Source: Thalassoroseus pseudoceratinae
Lineage (GTDB): Bacteria; Planctomycetota; Planctomycetia; Planctomycetales; Planctomycetaceae
Assembly: GCF_011634775.1 (NCBI RefSeq)
Contig: NZ_JAALXT010000006.1
Location: 492,802 to 556,801 of the forward strand
DNA length: 64,000 nt
Reading direction: 5' to 3'
Part shown: positions 45,549 through 55,523 of the stretch, in pieces
How the letters are laid out: each line of letters opens with the position of its first letter
Numbering within the stretch: position 1 is the stretch's first letter
Notes under the pieces: generated by a model
What the model was told of the DNA's origin: nothing
The model's database searches: none
Seen by the model: only the letters and a program-made list of their open reading frames with translations
Position numbers and translations under genes: made by a program

Positions 45549-48242
45549 ATGGCGTGGCGGTGTTGGCTCATTCTGGCGGGGATTTTGGCGACCACAACCG
45601 CCGAGTCGGTTGCCGATGCGCCGTCGTTGAATCGAGTTGTCAGTTACTCGTTCGAAGCCAACGAAGACTTGGACTACGACGATTTACCCGACGACTGGAC
45701 CCGACGACGCGGTCCCGAATTTCCTCACTATGTGCCGATCGAGATTGACCCCAAGTCGCCCGCTGTCGAAGGCACGCGGAGCTTGTGCATTGAATCGAAC
45801 GGTGGCCGGGCGATTCTTTATTCCCCGCCGCAAAAGATCGATGCCCGCCACACCTACGTTTTCAACGGATTCATCCGCACGGAACAACTGAAGAACGATG
45901 CGGCGTTGATTTCGGTTTCGTTTCTCAACCACAAACGCCAGCGGGTGCAACGCTGGCTAGGACCGGCGGTTTCCGGCACGCACGCCGATTGGGTGCCGAT
46001 TCAGTTGGGGCCGCTCGAACCAAACGAAGATGTGCGGTTTGTCGTCTTTGGATGTCATTTGGTAACGAGTCAGCAAGTCGATCTCGGCGGCAAAGCGTGG
46101 TTCGACGATTTGTCGCTCGTCCAAAGACCCCGATTGACATTTCGCGACGACGCCCTGACCCACCTGGTCGGTCGCGACCGTCCCGTCCGGTTGACGACAT
46201 CCATCAGCGGATTGGATGAACTTCCATCGCGAATCATTCCGAACATCGCGGGACTCTCGTTGATGCCCTTCGCTTGGCTCAAACAGCCGGCGGAATACAC
46301 CCTGGATCTGTCTCTGATGGATCGTAGTGGCCAGGTGCTGCGTTCCCATCAGATCGAATTGCCAACCGATCCGCCCGACGACGTGGAAACATCGGATTGG
46401 TTGCCGGATCACACGTGGACGATCGACCCACCCGACTACGGCTATTACCGGATTCGGGCCGTGCTGAAATCGAATCAAACGCCGCTGGCGGATTTCGAGA
46501 CGGTGTTGCTGGTGCTCGATTGGGCCGAACCGAGTCCGCAAACCGAGTTTGGTTGGTCGCTCGCGGAGGCCATTCCCGAGCAGCGAATGAATGACATTTT
46601 GTTCCTGGCCAAGCAAGGCGGAATCCATTGGCTCAAGGTGCCGTTGTGGTCGATGGCGTACAGCGGCGGTGCTCGTGGAAATGCCAAGCTGACCAATTTT
46701 CTCACCGACTTAAACGCCAATCGGATCACACCTGTCGGAATTTTGAGCGATCCACCACCGGATTTGGCCCGCAAGTTCGACGGAAATTGGGCCGGCGTCA
46801 GCGACCTATTCCGTCTCAAACCGAGTGTCTGGTGGCCGTATCTCGAACCGGTGGCCGCTCGATATTCCACGATCATTCGGAATTGGCAACTTGGAACCGA
46901 CCGCGATACCAGCTTCCAAGGGCTTTCGAACCTGACGGAAACAACCAATACGGTTCGCAAGCAGTTCCGGGAACTCAGTGGTGGTGTGCAAATTGGAATT
47001 CCCTGGGATGCGGTTACTCCACCCCCGAGCACGCAACTGCCTGGGGTGTTCTTCGCGTTGGGGAACCTGGAACGATCGCAACGCGGACAACCGGACAATC
47101 AACCCGCGTTGGACTGGGCGGAGCAATCCCGATCCACACGAAACCCGCGTTGGCTCACCTTGCGACCATTGTCAGCGTCGTCGGCAACGATCGACGAACG
47201 TGCCGCAGACTTGGTTCGGCAAATGGTCGCCGCCAAAATTGCAGGAGCCGATCGCATTTTCTTCGGCGAGACGGTGGACGAATCCGATGGGTTGCTGACT
47301 CCGGACGGCTCGCCGACGCAACTGTTCCTTCCCTGGCGAACCGCCGCAATTGCGTTGCAGGGTGCCACATATTTAGGTTCGCTGCAAATGCCCTATGGCA
47401 GCAAAAACCACGTCTTTGAACATCCGCAGGGTGATGTGGTTTGCGTCATTTGGAATGAAGAACCGGTCATCGAGGAGTTTTATCTCGGTGATCCGTCACA
47501 AGTCGTCGCAACGACGGTCTGGGGCGAACCGAAGGACATTCCGTCGGACCCGCAAAGCAATCGGCAACAACTCGCGATCGGTCCGATGCCGTTGATCGTT
47601 CGCGGTTGTTCGGCACCGATCACCAAATGGCGGTTGGCGATTCAGTTCGCGAAAGGTCGATTGCCGAGCGAAACCGGAATCCACGAGGACGCCATCATCG
47701 GACGAAATCCGTTCCCGCAAGGAGTGCGTGGCACGGTCACAGTCAGCGGGCCGTCCGAATGGGAAATCGAACCCGGGACGATCCCGTTTCAACTTGGTGC
47801 AGGGGAAAGCTTCCGCAAATCGATGCTCGTCACCCTGCCGTTGCTCGTCACATTGGGTCCCCAGTGGACCGCCTTGGACTTCGAATTGGAAGCCGATCGA
47901 CTATATCAATTCCGCGTTTACCGACCGTATACCATCGGTTTAGGGGACATCGAAATTCGCGTGACCGATCGAAAACTGGCGAACGGTACGTTGGAGGTCG
48001 AACTGGAATTAATCAACAACATCAAGCCGGAAGCCGAACTCGATTTCGAGTGCAGCTTGTTCGTTCCCGGCATGAAACGCGAACGGGTTTTGATGACGAA
48101 ACTCGGACAAGGCACGGGAACAAAACTGTTCACCATCCCGAATGCCAATCGTTACTTCGGCAAGGAATTTTGGATCCGAGCCGAACAACTCGATGGCCGT
48201 CGCGTTCTCAATTACCGCTGGCGAATCGGACGAGAGTGGTAG
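45549..48242 (+). CDS. Large secreted protein with glycoside-hydrolase-like layout
   Basis: 897 residues with an N-terminal signal peptide (MAWRCWLILAGILATTTAES). A beta-sandwich, carbohydrate-binding-like segment (about 25-200) starts with YSFEANEDLDYDDLPDDWTR. A central region (about 320-640) looks like a TIM barrel (ILFLAKQGGIHWLKVPLWSM, IIRNWQLGTDRDT) without an obvious catalytic pair. The C-terminal parts are beta-rich. Conserved proteins of this size without function are common in planctomycetes; a role in polysaccharide handling is inference. It is convergent with the FG-GAP gene, 27 nt away. Confidence 0.65.
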   Translation: MAWRCWLILAGILATTTAESVADAPSLNRVVSYSFEANEDLDYDDLPDDWTRRRGPEFPHYVPIEIDPKSPAVEGTRSLCIESNGGRAILYSPPQKIDARHTYVFNGFIRTEQLKNDAALISVSFLNHKRQRVQRWLGPAVSGTHADWVPIQLGPLEPNEDVRFVVFGCHLVTSQQVDLGGKAWFDDLSLVQRPRLTFRDDALTHLVGRDRPVRLTTSISGLDELPSRIIPNIAGLSLMPFAWLKQPAEYTLDLSLMDRSGQVLRSHQIELPTDPPDDVETSDWLPDHTWTIDPPDYGYYRIRAVLKSNQTPLADFETVLLVLDWAEPSPQTEFGWSLAEAIPEQRMNDILFLAKQGGIHWLKVPLWSMAYSGGARGNAKLTNFLTDLNANRITPVGILSDPPPDLARKFDGNWAGVSDLFRLKPSVWWPYLEPVAARYSTIIRNWQLGTDRDTSFQGLSNLTETTNTVRKQFRELSGGVQIGIPWDAVTPPPSTQLPGVFFALGNLERSQRGQPDNQPALDWAEQSRSTRNPRWLTLRPLSASSATIDERAADLVRQMVAAKIAGADRIFFGETVDESDGLLTPDGSPTQLFLPWRTAAIALQGATYLGSLQMPYGSKNHVFEHPQGDVVCVIWNEEPVIEEFYLGDPSQVVATTVWGEPKDIPSDPQSNRQQLAIGPMPLIVRGCSAPITKWRLAIQFAKGRLPSETGIHEDAIIGRNPFPQGVRGTVTVSGPSEWEIEPGTIPFQLGAGESFRKSMLVTLPLLVTLGPQWTALDFELEADRLYQFRVYRPYTIGLGDIEIRVTDRKLANGTLEVELELINNIKPEAELDFECSLFVPGMKRERVLMTKLGQGTGTKLFTIPNANRYFGKEFWIRAEQLDGRRVLNYRWRIGREW

Positions 48243-48269
48243 TTCAGTTCCCGTGTTCCTGCCACGAGG

Positions 48270-49421
48270 TTACGAACTCAAAAGCCGATTCAAGCCGGTA
48301 TTGAGGGACACGAAGAACAAGCTATCGCCCCCGGTTTCTTCGATCGTCACCACGCTGGAATAGGCGTTTCCATTGACCGCACCTCGTGGGACACAGTCAG
48401 AATCAATGTTCAATGACGGCGTGTCCGCATTCGGATCCGCAAAGCCGATCCGGTTCTGACCGGTGAATTGGTTCCACAGGAAGATGTCTTCGAAACCATC
48501 GTCATTGTAATCGCCGACCACAACATGCTGGAACAAATCGCCGTTGAACGCCGCCGGATTGACAGCATCGTCGGTGGGTGTTTTCTTGACGATCGGTCCG
48601 CTCGGCCCGGGAACCGTTTCCACCTCGAACACTCGCACATCACCGGTGGTCAGATTGACAAAGACAAGCTCGTCGTTATCGAAGAACGAATCGGGACCGT
48701 CTGGCGAGAAGTTGCCCGCCCGAACCAATCGGAAGTCGTTGCCATTGATGCCCCGAGGATCCAGGAAGTTGGTTTCGATTCGCCCCAAGTCTGTGTCCTG
48801 ACCGGTCGTAACCACATTGAACACTGCAAATCGGTTGCGTCCGGTGACCTGATTCCAGAAGAAGATTTCCTCGCTTCCACCATCATTGAATTCACCGGAT
48901 GTGATATTCTGGAAATCGTTGCCGTTAATCGCTCCCGTGGGCACGACTTCCGTTTCGACATTCGCATTGACAAGGTTCGCGGTGGTGTTGATGTGAGCCA
49001 ACCGATTTCGACCGCTCGCCGGATTCCAGAAGAACAAATCCGTCGTGCCGTTGCCGTCATACGATCCCGCAACCACGTGCACGAAGTCGCGTCCGTTGAT
49101 GGCTCCCGGTGCGATCGCATTGGTGGTGAAGACGAAGTTATTGCCACTGCGAATCACAAACCGATTCGCCCCGCTCACGCTGTTCCAGGCGAAGATGTCG
49201 TCGTCTTGTCCGTCGCCATCGAAATCGCCGAACGCACTCTGTTCAAAACCGTTGATCGCTGGCGGTGCCAACGGGGAATCCACAACCGTCGTCAACGGTG
49301 CGCCCGACAGCACGAGCCGTTCTTCACACGTCTCGATCGTCCTTGCCAAACCGCGGCGTTTGCTTCGCTGCTGTGGGCGGTTCGTCCATTGACTGTGCAA
49401 CGTGGTCCAAAAAGACGCCAT
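48270..49421 (-). CDS. Secreted FG-GAP/VCBS-type repeat protein
   Basis: 383 residues. The N-terminal ~40 residues carry the planctomycete tag RTIETCEERLVLSGAPL, a variant of the 'LE.R.LLS' leader seen in many of their surface proteins. Six repeats follow, each about 45-60 residues, built on NGxDFxxVxxGxFxxDG...DIFFWNxxTGxNR. At least two keep a calcium-loop-like DxDxDG (DFDGDGQDD). The ATG at 49421 has AGGAG upstream. Such repeats fold into a beta-propeller; the role is probably adhesion or surface binding. Confidence 0.78.
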   Translation of the reverse strand: MASFWTTLHSQWTNRPQQRSKRRGLARTIETCEERLVLSGAPLTTVVDSPLAPPAINGFEQSAFGDFDGDGQDDDIFAWNSVSGANRFVIRSGNNFVFTTNAIAPGAINGRDFVHVVAGSYDGNGTTDLFFWNPASGRNRLAHINTTANLVNANVETEVVPTGAINGNDFQNITSGEFNDGGSEEIFFWNQVTGRNRFAVFNVVTTGQDTDLGRIETNFLDPRGINGNDFRLVRAGNFSPDGPDSFFDNDELVFVNLTTGDVRVFEVETVPGPSGPIVKKTPTDDAVNPAAFNGDLFQHVVVGDYNDDGFEDIFLWNQFTGQNRIGFADPNADTPSLNIDSDCVPRGAVNGNAYSSVVTIEETGGDSLFFVSLNTGLNRLLSS

Positions 49422-49678
49422 GGCCAATCTCCTGGGGCAATATAAACACTGCGATGGTTTCGATTATATTTTGTTCATCTTACCTAGTTCTTGATCACTT
49501 TAACTCGAGAAATGTGGTCACTCTGGGGGAATTATCTCGGATTGATTTTGACTGATCCGACGATTCCCTCCCGGTCTGTCATTTGCCTGGTCTGCGGAAA
49601 TCACTATAGTACCGCCGGTTCCGGCACGGTTCCGCTTGGCAATTTTTCTTAATTGTTCTGCCCAGGGAGGGCTGTCAC

Positions 49679-51286
49679 TTGTCTCCTTCGTTGCCCCGTG
49701 ATCCCGCCTTGACTCATTGTCCGGTTCGTCGCCGCGTCTCTTTGATCGACCTGCTTGGCGGCATGCGATCCATTTGCTTCTGGCTGATGTTGATGTTTGG
49801 CCTGTCGTTGGCTTACGACAACGGCCTGTTCACCGATGCCCCTTGGCAATCTGCCTCTGTCTTTGCTGCGGAAGTCGAAGGTTCCGAAGCCGCCGAAGAG
49901 CATCATGAAGAACACGAGGAACACGGGCACACAAACCCCGTCACGCCAGTCCTATTGGGAATCGTGATGATTCTCGTTCTGGCGAAACTCGGGGGCGATC
50001 TTTTTGAGCGTTTCGGCATGCCAGCCGTTCTCGGGGAGTTGTCCGTCGGGATTTTGCTCGGGAATTTCCTGTTCCTCACCGGTTCGCCCGTTCTGGAAGT
50101 CCTGTTCCACGTCCCGGAGTTCGACCCTGATAACATCCCGCCGAACTACTCCCATGACGACGTGTTCTACCATCCGGCTGCGATTCTGAAGATCCTCTCA
50201 CAGATCGGCGTGATTCTGCTATTGTTTGAAGTCGGTTTGGAATCGACTGTTCGCGAAATGATGTCGGTCGGTGTTTCGTCGCTGCTGGTCGCAGTGTTGG
50301 GCGTCGCCGCTCCGTTGTTGCTCGGTTGGGGCGTGGGAGCCATCTTGCTTCCCAACGAACCGTACTATGTTCACATGTTCCTCGGTGCAACGCTGTGTGC
50401 CACAAGTGTGGGGATTACCGCACGGGTGTTGAAGGATCTCGGACGCAGCAAACAACGGGAATCACAAATCATTCTGGGTGCGGCCGTCATCGACGACGTG
50501 CTTGGTTTGGTGATTCTAACCGTGGTCGTCGGCATCATTTCGTCGCAAGGTGCCGCTGCATCGGGAGGCGAATTCGGAGCCACCGATGTGCTGATCGTGA
50601 TCGCCAAAGCCTGCGGTTTCCTGGTCACGGCCGTCGTGCTAGGAGCCATGATGGTCACACGTCCGTTGTTCAAGGCGTCGAGTTACCTCCGTGGACACGG
50701 CATGTTGGTTGCGGTTTCCCTGGTGATCTGCTTCGGCTTCGCGTACTTGGCAGCGTTGGTTGGACTGGAACCGATTGTCGGTGCATTCGCCGCCGGCTTG
50801 ATCTTGGAACGTGCACAGTATCGGGAACTCAATGCCAAAGGCGAGCACGAACTCGAAGAAGCTTTGGCTCCACTCACGGCTCTTCTCGTGCCAATTTTCT
50901 TCGTCTACACGGGTTCGCAAGTCGACTTGGCTAGCTTCTCGAAACCGTCTGTCTGGTTGCTCGCCAGTGCCCTGACCGTGATGGCCATTCTCGGGAAACA
51001 GGTCTGTTCCTTGGGCGTGGTGGAGAAAGGGCTCAACAAAATGGCCGTCGGACTGGGCATGATTCCACGTGGGGAAGTCGGTTTGATCTTCGCCGGCGTG
51101 GGAGCAGCCTTGTTCGTTACCGTTGAAAAGAATGGCGAATTGGTTCGCGAAGCCGTCATCACCCCCGATACCAACTCGGCCATCGTGGTGATGGTGATGA
51201 TCACCACCATGGTCACTCCGCCACTCCTCAAATGGTCCCTGGTCCGCGGCGACAAACCAACAGCCCCGACCGAACAATCGAGCTAA
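49679..51286 (+). CDS. CPA2-type cation/proton antiporter
   Basis: 535-residue membrane antiporter with about twelve helices. The N-terminal ~70 residues include a hydrophobic leader and a His/Glu-rich loop (AAEEHHEEHEEHGH). The signature VIDDVLGLVIL, with the ion-binding Asp pair, is at about residue 280. PRGEVGLIFAGVG near 465 is conserved in the Na+/H+ exchanger family. The start is a TTG at 49679, preceded by AGGGAGGG; an ATG at 49763 is the alternative. Ion selectivity (Na+ or K+) cannot be read. A strong bidirectional terminator follows. Confidence 0.88.
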   Translation: MSPSLPRDPALTHCPVRRRVSLIDLLGGMRSICFWLMLMFGLSLAYDNGLFTDAPWQSASVFAAEVEGSEAAEEHHEEHEEHGHTNPVTPVLLGIVMILVLAKLGGDLFERFGMPAVLGELSVGILLGNFLFLTGSPVLEVLFHVPEFDPDNIPPNYSHDDVFYHPAAILKILSQIGVILLLFEVGLESTVREMMSVGVSSLLVAVLGVAAPLLLGWGVGAILLPNEPYYVHMFLGATLCATSVGITARVLKDLGRSKQRESQIILGAAVIDDVLGLVILTVVVGIISSQGAAASGGEFGATDVLIVIAKACGFLVTAVVLGAMMVTRPLFKASSYLRGHGMLVAVSLVICFGFAYLAALVGLEPIVGAFAAGLILERAQYRELNAKGEHELEEALAPLTALLVPIFFVYTGSQVDLASFSKPSVWLLASALTVMAILGKQVCSLGVVEKGLNKMAVGLGMIPRGEVGLIFAGVGAALFVTVEKNGELVREAVITPDTNSAIVVMVMITTMVTPPLLKWSLVRGDKPTAPTEQSS

Positions 51287-51413
51287 AGCAGCTCCGAGTT
51301 CGACTCCAGCAGCCGGTTTGTGTTGCTGCTGGAGGCGAACGGTTCCGACACGCGAGACGTGGACAAAACGCTCTCCGAACACCGTTGGAATCGAACTCAA
51401 AGAAGCGTGAACG

Positions 51414-51451
51414 AACAAAGCCCGATGGAATCACTTCCATCGGGCTTTGTT
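51414..51451. terminator. Bidirectional hairpin terminator
   Basis: Perfect 17-bp stem (arm AACAAAGCCCGATGGAA) with a 4-nt loop, between the convergent antiporter and charged-protein genes. It is T-flanked on both strands and about 27 nt from the charged-protein stop. Confidence 0.88.
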
Positions 51452-51477
51452 GTTTGATCGTGTCGACCAGCTCTTGA

Positions 51478-52968
51478 CTATCGACGGTTGCGACGGTTTC
51501 CGCCACGGGAGCGACCGGAACCCGATGATTTCGGTTTCGGCTCGCGTCGAGTCAAACAGGCGATCGCGTCGGACCAGGTTGGAACCTGAGGACGCTTCGT
51601 CTCTTGGCCACTGGCTTCTTCGCTATCGTCATCGCTGTCATCGTCGTCATCAGCAGCAGCCTGAGTCGATTTCGCTGGGCTCTCATCTTTCGATCGGCCG
51701 CTCGAGCGACGAGATCGACGTCGGCGACGGCGACGGGGTCGTTCTTCTTCATCCGAATCCGAGTCATCGTCATCGTCATCGAATGCATCAGCCGACGCTG
51801 TGTCGCTCGTTTCTACCAAGTTGCCACCGAAACCATCACCGAAGTCAGCATCTTCCAGCGATTCCATGGATTCCTCATCCGAATCGTCTTGGCTGGATTG
51901 ACGGTCACTTCGGCTACGTCGTTTGGACGAACGGTCCGGTCGGCGGCGACGTCGTCGACGACCACGGGGCTCGTCCGTATCATCGCTTGCCGTTTCCTCT
52001 TGGTCGGAACTGGCTTCCTCCGCCGATTCATCAGACTCGGCAACTGTCGTTGTCGGTTTGTCGTCCCGTCGGGAAGACCGTCGACGACGACGGCGGCGGC
52101 GACGGGGACGTTCTTCCTCATCCGAATCGGAATCATCGTCGGACTTGGATTTTGGAGCCGGTTGGCTTCGTGATTCGGCTTTGGCGTCTTCGTCTCGGGC
52201 ACCACTTCGGCGTCGGCGGCTGCGACGGGGTGATTTCGACGTGTTGTCGTCCGAATCCCAGTCGAAGTCGTTCAACGCGTCCCAGTAGTCGTCGTCGGCT
52301 TTGTTCTCTTCTTCCCCCGACTCATCGTCTTCGTCGTCGTCTGACTCAGTCTTGCTTTTCGCTTTTGGTGCGGGCTTTGCCTTGGTCTTCGACTTGGCTG
52401 CGGGTTTGGGGGGTTCTTCGTCGTCCTCACCGAAATCACCGAAACCGGAGAGATCCAACTCGTCATCGTCGTCTTCAACCGATGCTTGACTCACGGTTTT
52501 CGCGGGAGCAGCACTCGCGGCGACTTCGTTTGCCTCTTCTTCAACCTCGGCTTCGGCGACTTCATCGTCATCATCGAATCCGGCAGAGGCGAAGTCGTCC
52601 TCCAACCCCAACTCGGCTCCGAAATCGCCGAAGTCATCATCGTCCGAGAACGAAGCCATTTGAGGCGGTTTGGATTCCACGGCGGTGGTCGCATCCGATG
52701 AGACAGCCGCTACCGGCTCCTCGGACGACTCGCTTTCGGAAGTCTCGTCCGAGGCGGATTCGTCCCGCCCTTTTCGACGACGGCGGCGACTGCGACGAAG
52801 CATTTCATCATCGTCATCGTCGTCGTCGGTATCCTCAAAATCCAACGCAACGTCTTCGTCGTCGGCTTCGACTTGTGAGGACATATCAATTCCGAACAGA
52901 TTCTCCGCGAGAGAATCCCAGGAATCATCATCGCCCGGCATCGGGATATTTTTGTGATCAGTATTCAT
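51478..52968 (-). CDS. Highly charged, intrinsically disordered protein
   Basis: 496 residues of alternating acidic (D/E-rich, with runs of D) and basic (R-rich, e.g. RPRRRRRRRRRSSRR) blocks separated by S/A/P. At least three Arg-rich blocks each follow a 'SDSDEEE' or similar acidic block. The N-terminus DDDSWDSLAENLFGIDMSS and the C-terminus VPTWSDAIACLTRREPKP, ending in RSRGGNRRNRR, look more ordered and conserved. There is no signal peptide. It may bind RNA or DNA through the Arg patches, as in disordered parts of RNA-degradation proteins; this is inference. The coding strand shows strong repeat structure at the DNA level. Confidence 0.75.
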   Translation of the reverse strand: MNTDHKNIPMPGDDDSWDSLAENLFGIDMSSQVEADDEDVALDFEDTDDDDDDDEMLRRSRRRRRKGRDESASDETSESESSEEPVAAVSSDATTAVESKPPQMASFSDDDDFGDFGAELGLEDDFASAGFDDDDEVAEAEVEEEANEVAASAAPAKTVSQASVEDDDDELDLSGFGDFGEDDEEPPKPAAKSKTKAKPAPKAKSKTESDDDEDDESGEEENKADDDYWDALNDFDWDSDDNTSKSPRRSRRRRSGARDEDAKAESRSQPAPKSKSDDDSDSDEEERPRRRRRRRRRSSRRDDKPTTTVAESDESAEEASSDQEETASDDTDEPRGRRRRRRRPDRSSKRRSRSDRQSSQDDSDEESMESLEDADFGDGFGGNLVETSDTASADAFDDDDDDSDSDEEERPRRRRRRRSRRSSGRSKDESPAKSTQAAADDDDDSDDDSEEASGQETKRPQVPTWSDAIACLTRREPKPKSSGSGRSRGGNRRNRR

Positions 52969-53042
52969 AGACGTGTAGAGTAGTCCGCAGCCAAGAGCTT
53001 TGCAAGATTCGTGATGAGATCAATACCCTACCCCGTCTGCCC

Positions 53043-54026
53043 CTATTTTCTCAAGGCTTCCAGTTCTTCGGGCGTGAATTTCCGTTCCATTCGGGCACCG
53101 AGTTGGCTCACGATGCGTCCGGCCGCTTGCGAAGCGAGGTGTCCCGCTTGTTTCCACGTCAGTCCGTTCGTGATGCCGTAAAGCACACCCGCGGCGTACA
53201 TATCGCCGGCCCCGGTGGTGTCGATCGCCTTCACGTCCGCACTTTCAATCGGAATCGCTTGGCCTTCATGCATCAGAATCGAACCATCCGGCCCCAGCGT
53301 GAGTGCCACATTCTCGGCGTGCCGATGAATTTCGCTAGCACAATCGATCGGATCGGTCATCGTCGTCAACGCCCGACCTTCCTCCAAGTTACAGAACAGC
53401 AAATCGACTGGTCCTTCGATCAGTTCCAAGAACTCGTCCCGATGATGTTGGATCAGAAACGGGTCGGAAACCGTGAAGGCGACTTTCACGTCGTTCTTCT
53501 TGGCGAGTTCGATGGCCTTCAACGCGGCGGCACGGTTGTCGGGGCTGCCAAAGAGGTAGCCTTCGACATACACATACTTCGCCTGCTTGATGTCCTCTTC
53601 GTTGATGTCATCCGGCCCCAACGTGGATGAGACCCCCAAGTGCGTGAGCATCGTGCGTTGAGCATCGGGAGTGATGAGAATCACGCAAGTTCCGCTGTCG
53701 CCGGCACCGGGCGGAACTTCGATTTGCACGCCCAAACGTCGCATATCTTCCAGAAAGAACTTGCCGATCGCATCGTCGGACACTTTCCCCGCGTAGGCTG
53801 CTTTTCCACCGAAGTCCGCGATACCGACAATCGTGTTCGCCGCCGATCCACCGGCACATCGTGAGACATCAACACCGTCAATCGCCGAGAGCACTTTGCG
53901 TTGCGTTTCTTCATCGACGAGCGTCATCAGCCCTTTGCCGAATCGCAAATCGTTCAACGTTTCATCACTAACGCGAGCTTGGATATCCACCAAAGCATTG
54001 CCGACACCGTAAACATCGTAAGTCAT
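53043..54026 (-). CDS. PfkB-family kinase, adenosine kinase-like
   Basis: 327-residue ribokinase-fold sugar/nucleoside kinase. [16 protein letters not shown] at the N-terminus and [18 protein letters not shown] match adenosine kinase-like members. The anion-hole/catalytic motif is [16 protein letters not shown] with the catalytic Asp. Predicted role: phosphorylation of adenosine or a related nucleoside, purine salvage. The ATG at 54026 has GAGGGATGATGAG upstream; a TTG at 54041 is open but lies within this site. It stands alone. Confidence 0.88.
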   Translation of the reverse strand: MTYDVYGVGNALVDIQARVSDETLNDLRFGKGLMTLVDEETQRKVLSAIDGVDVSRCAGGSAANTIVGIADFGGKAAYAGKVSDDAIGKFFLEDMRRLGVQIEVPPGAGDSGTCVILITPDAQRTMLTHLGVSSTLGPDDINEEDIKQAKYVYVEGYLFGSPDNRAAALKAIELAKKNDVKVAFTVSDPFLIQHHRDEFLELIEGPVDLLFCNLEEGRALTTMTDPIDCASEIHRHAENVALTLGPDGSILMHEGQAIPIESADVKAIDTTGAGDMYAAGVLYGITNGLTWKQAGHLASQAAGRIVSQLGARMERKFTPEELEALRK

Positions 54027-54168
54027 CTCATCATCCCTCAAAGATTTTTGGCGTCAGGATAGTTGGATTGCGAACCAATCGCAAACGGTGACATCAGCCA
54101 TTCGCAATTCCCGTTTTGGATCGGTACCATCGATCCATCAGTGAACTTTGATCACGAGGGAGACGCCG

Positions 54169-55467
54169 ATGCGGTTTGATGTCCGAGTTCTGATGGCGAT
54201 CGTGTTTCTGTCCACAACCGCATCCGCCGAGAATTGGCCGGGGTGGCGAGGTCCGCAGGGTGACGGCAGCAGTTCGGAAACCAACATCCCCACCGAATGG
54301 AATTTCGAGAAAGACGGCCCCAGCAAGAACATCGTATGGCGAGTCCCGTTGGACACCGCGACTGGCCATTCTTCGCCGATCGTCTGGGAAGACCACGTAT
54401 TTCTGCTAGGAGCCGACACCGAACATAATGCCCGTGTGCTTTTGAGCTTGGATCGGAAGACCGGAAAAGAACGCTGGCGACGGACGGTGTTGAAAGCGCC
54501 CCTGGAGACTATTCATCGACTCAACAGTTACGCCTCTAGCACACCGGCGACCGATGGAAACTTGGTGTATGTGTCCTTTTTAGAAGTCGATGGCCGAACC
54601 GTTCCCGCTCCCAACGTCGGCACGCCACGACCGATCACGCCGGGGGAAATGGTCATCGCCGCCTACGATTTCGACGGTAAACTGAAGTGGAAAGTCAAAC
54701 CGGGTTCATTCATCAGCGCTCACGGATTTTCGAGCAGTCCGGTCCTGTTCGAGGACTTAGTCATCGTCAACGGCGACCACGACGGACCGGCATATATTGT
54801 CGCACTCAACAAGCACACCGGCGAAACCGTCTGGAAGACCGAACGCGAGAACGGCGTGCGAAGTTATTGCACACCGCTCATCCGCGAAATCGACGGCCAA
54901 CCGCAACTGATGCTCTCCGGCAGTGAATGTGTCGCCGGCTACGATCCCCGCACTGGCAAACGGTTGTGGATTGTCGATGGCCCAACAAGTCAATTCGTCG
55001 CCTCGGTGGTGATGAACGAAGGACTGCTGTTCGTCACCGGCGGCTTTCCCGACAAACACATGCTGACCATCGACCCCACCGGCACCGGCAACATCACTGA
55101 CACCCACATCCGCTGGCATCACGAACGTACCGGTGTGGCGTATGTACCATCGCCAGTCGCTGTTGGACCGTATTTTGTGATCGTCTCCGATAACGGCATT
55201 GCCTCCTGCTACGACGCCGACACCGGCAAACGCCTTTGGCTCAACCGTCTCGGCCGTCGTCATAGTGCCTCCGCCGTCACCGCGAACGGCCTCGCCTACT
55301 TCCCCGACGATGACGGCATCACTTGGGTCATTCGTCCGGACGCTAAGTTTGAACTCATCGCCAAGAACAAACTCAGCGAACCGCTCTCCGCATCACCCGC
55401 GATAAGTCAGAACCAACTATTCCTACGAACCGAAAACTGCCTGTTCTGCATCGGTACAACACCATAG
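54169..55467 (+). CDS. Secreted PQQ-type beta-propeller protein
   Basis: 432 residues. A signal peptide (MAIVFLSTTASA) is followed by WPGWRGPQGDGSSSETNIP, the usual start of planctomycete PQQ-like propeller proteins. Repeating blades have LDRKTGKERWRR, LNKHTGETVWKTE, YDPRTGKRLWIV and YDADTGKRLWLN. Family members include BamB-like scaffolds and periplasmic dehydrogenase-like proteins; there is no catalytic cofactor motif. GAGGGAG lies before the ATG at 54169. It is divergent from the kinase. Confidence 0.87.
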   Translation: MRFDVRVLMAIVFLSTTASAENWPGWRGPQGDGSSSETNIPTEWNFEKDGPSKNIVWRVPLDTATGHSSPIVWEDHVFLLGADTEHNARVLLSLDRKTGKERWRRTVLKAPLETIHRLNSYASSTPATDGNLVYVSFLEVDGRTVPAPNVGTPRPITPGEMVIAAYDFDGKLKWKVKPGSFISAHGFSSSPVLFEDLVIVNGDHDGPAYIVALNKHTGETVWKTERENGVRSYCTPLIREIDGQPQLMLSGSECVAGYDPRTGKRLWIVDGPTSQFVASVVMNEGLLFVTGGFPDKHMLTIDPTGTGNITDTHIRWHHERTGVAYVPSPVAVGPYFVIVSDNGIASCYDADTGKRLWLNRLGRRHSASAVTANGLAYFPDDDGITWVIRPDAKFELIAKNKLSEPLSASPAISQNQLFLRTENCLFCIGTTP

Positions 55468-55523
55468 ATGCTAAAACGAGGCAGTATGCACAACAATCAC
55501 AAGTACACTGCTCTCACTTCGAC

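Noticed and set aside
51447..52970. 507-codon plus-strand ORF over the charged protein
   Set aside because: Reads the D/E-R coding repeats backwards as R/H/S; the minus-strand frame has the ordered ends and a start.
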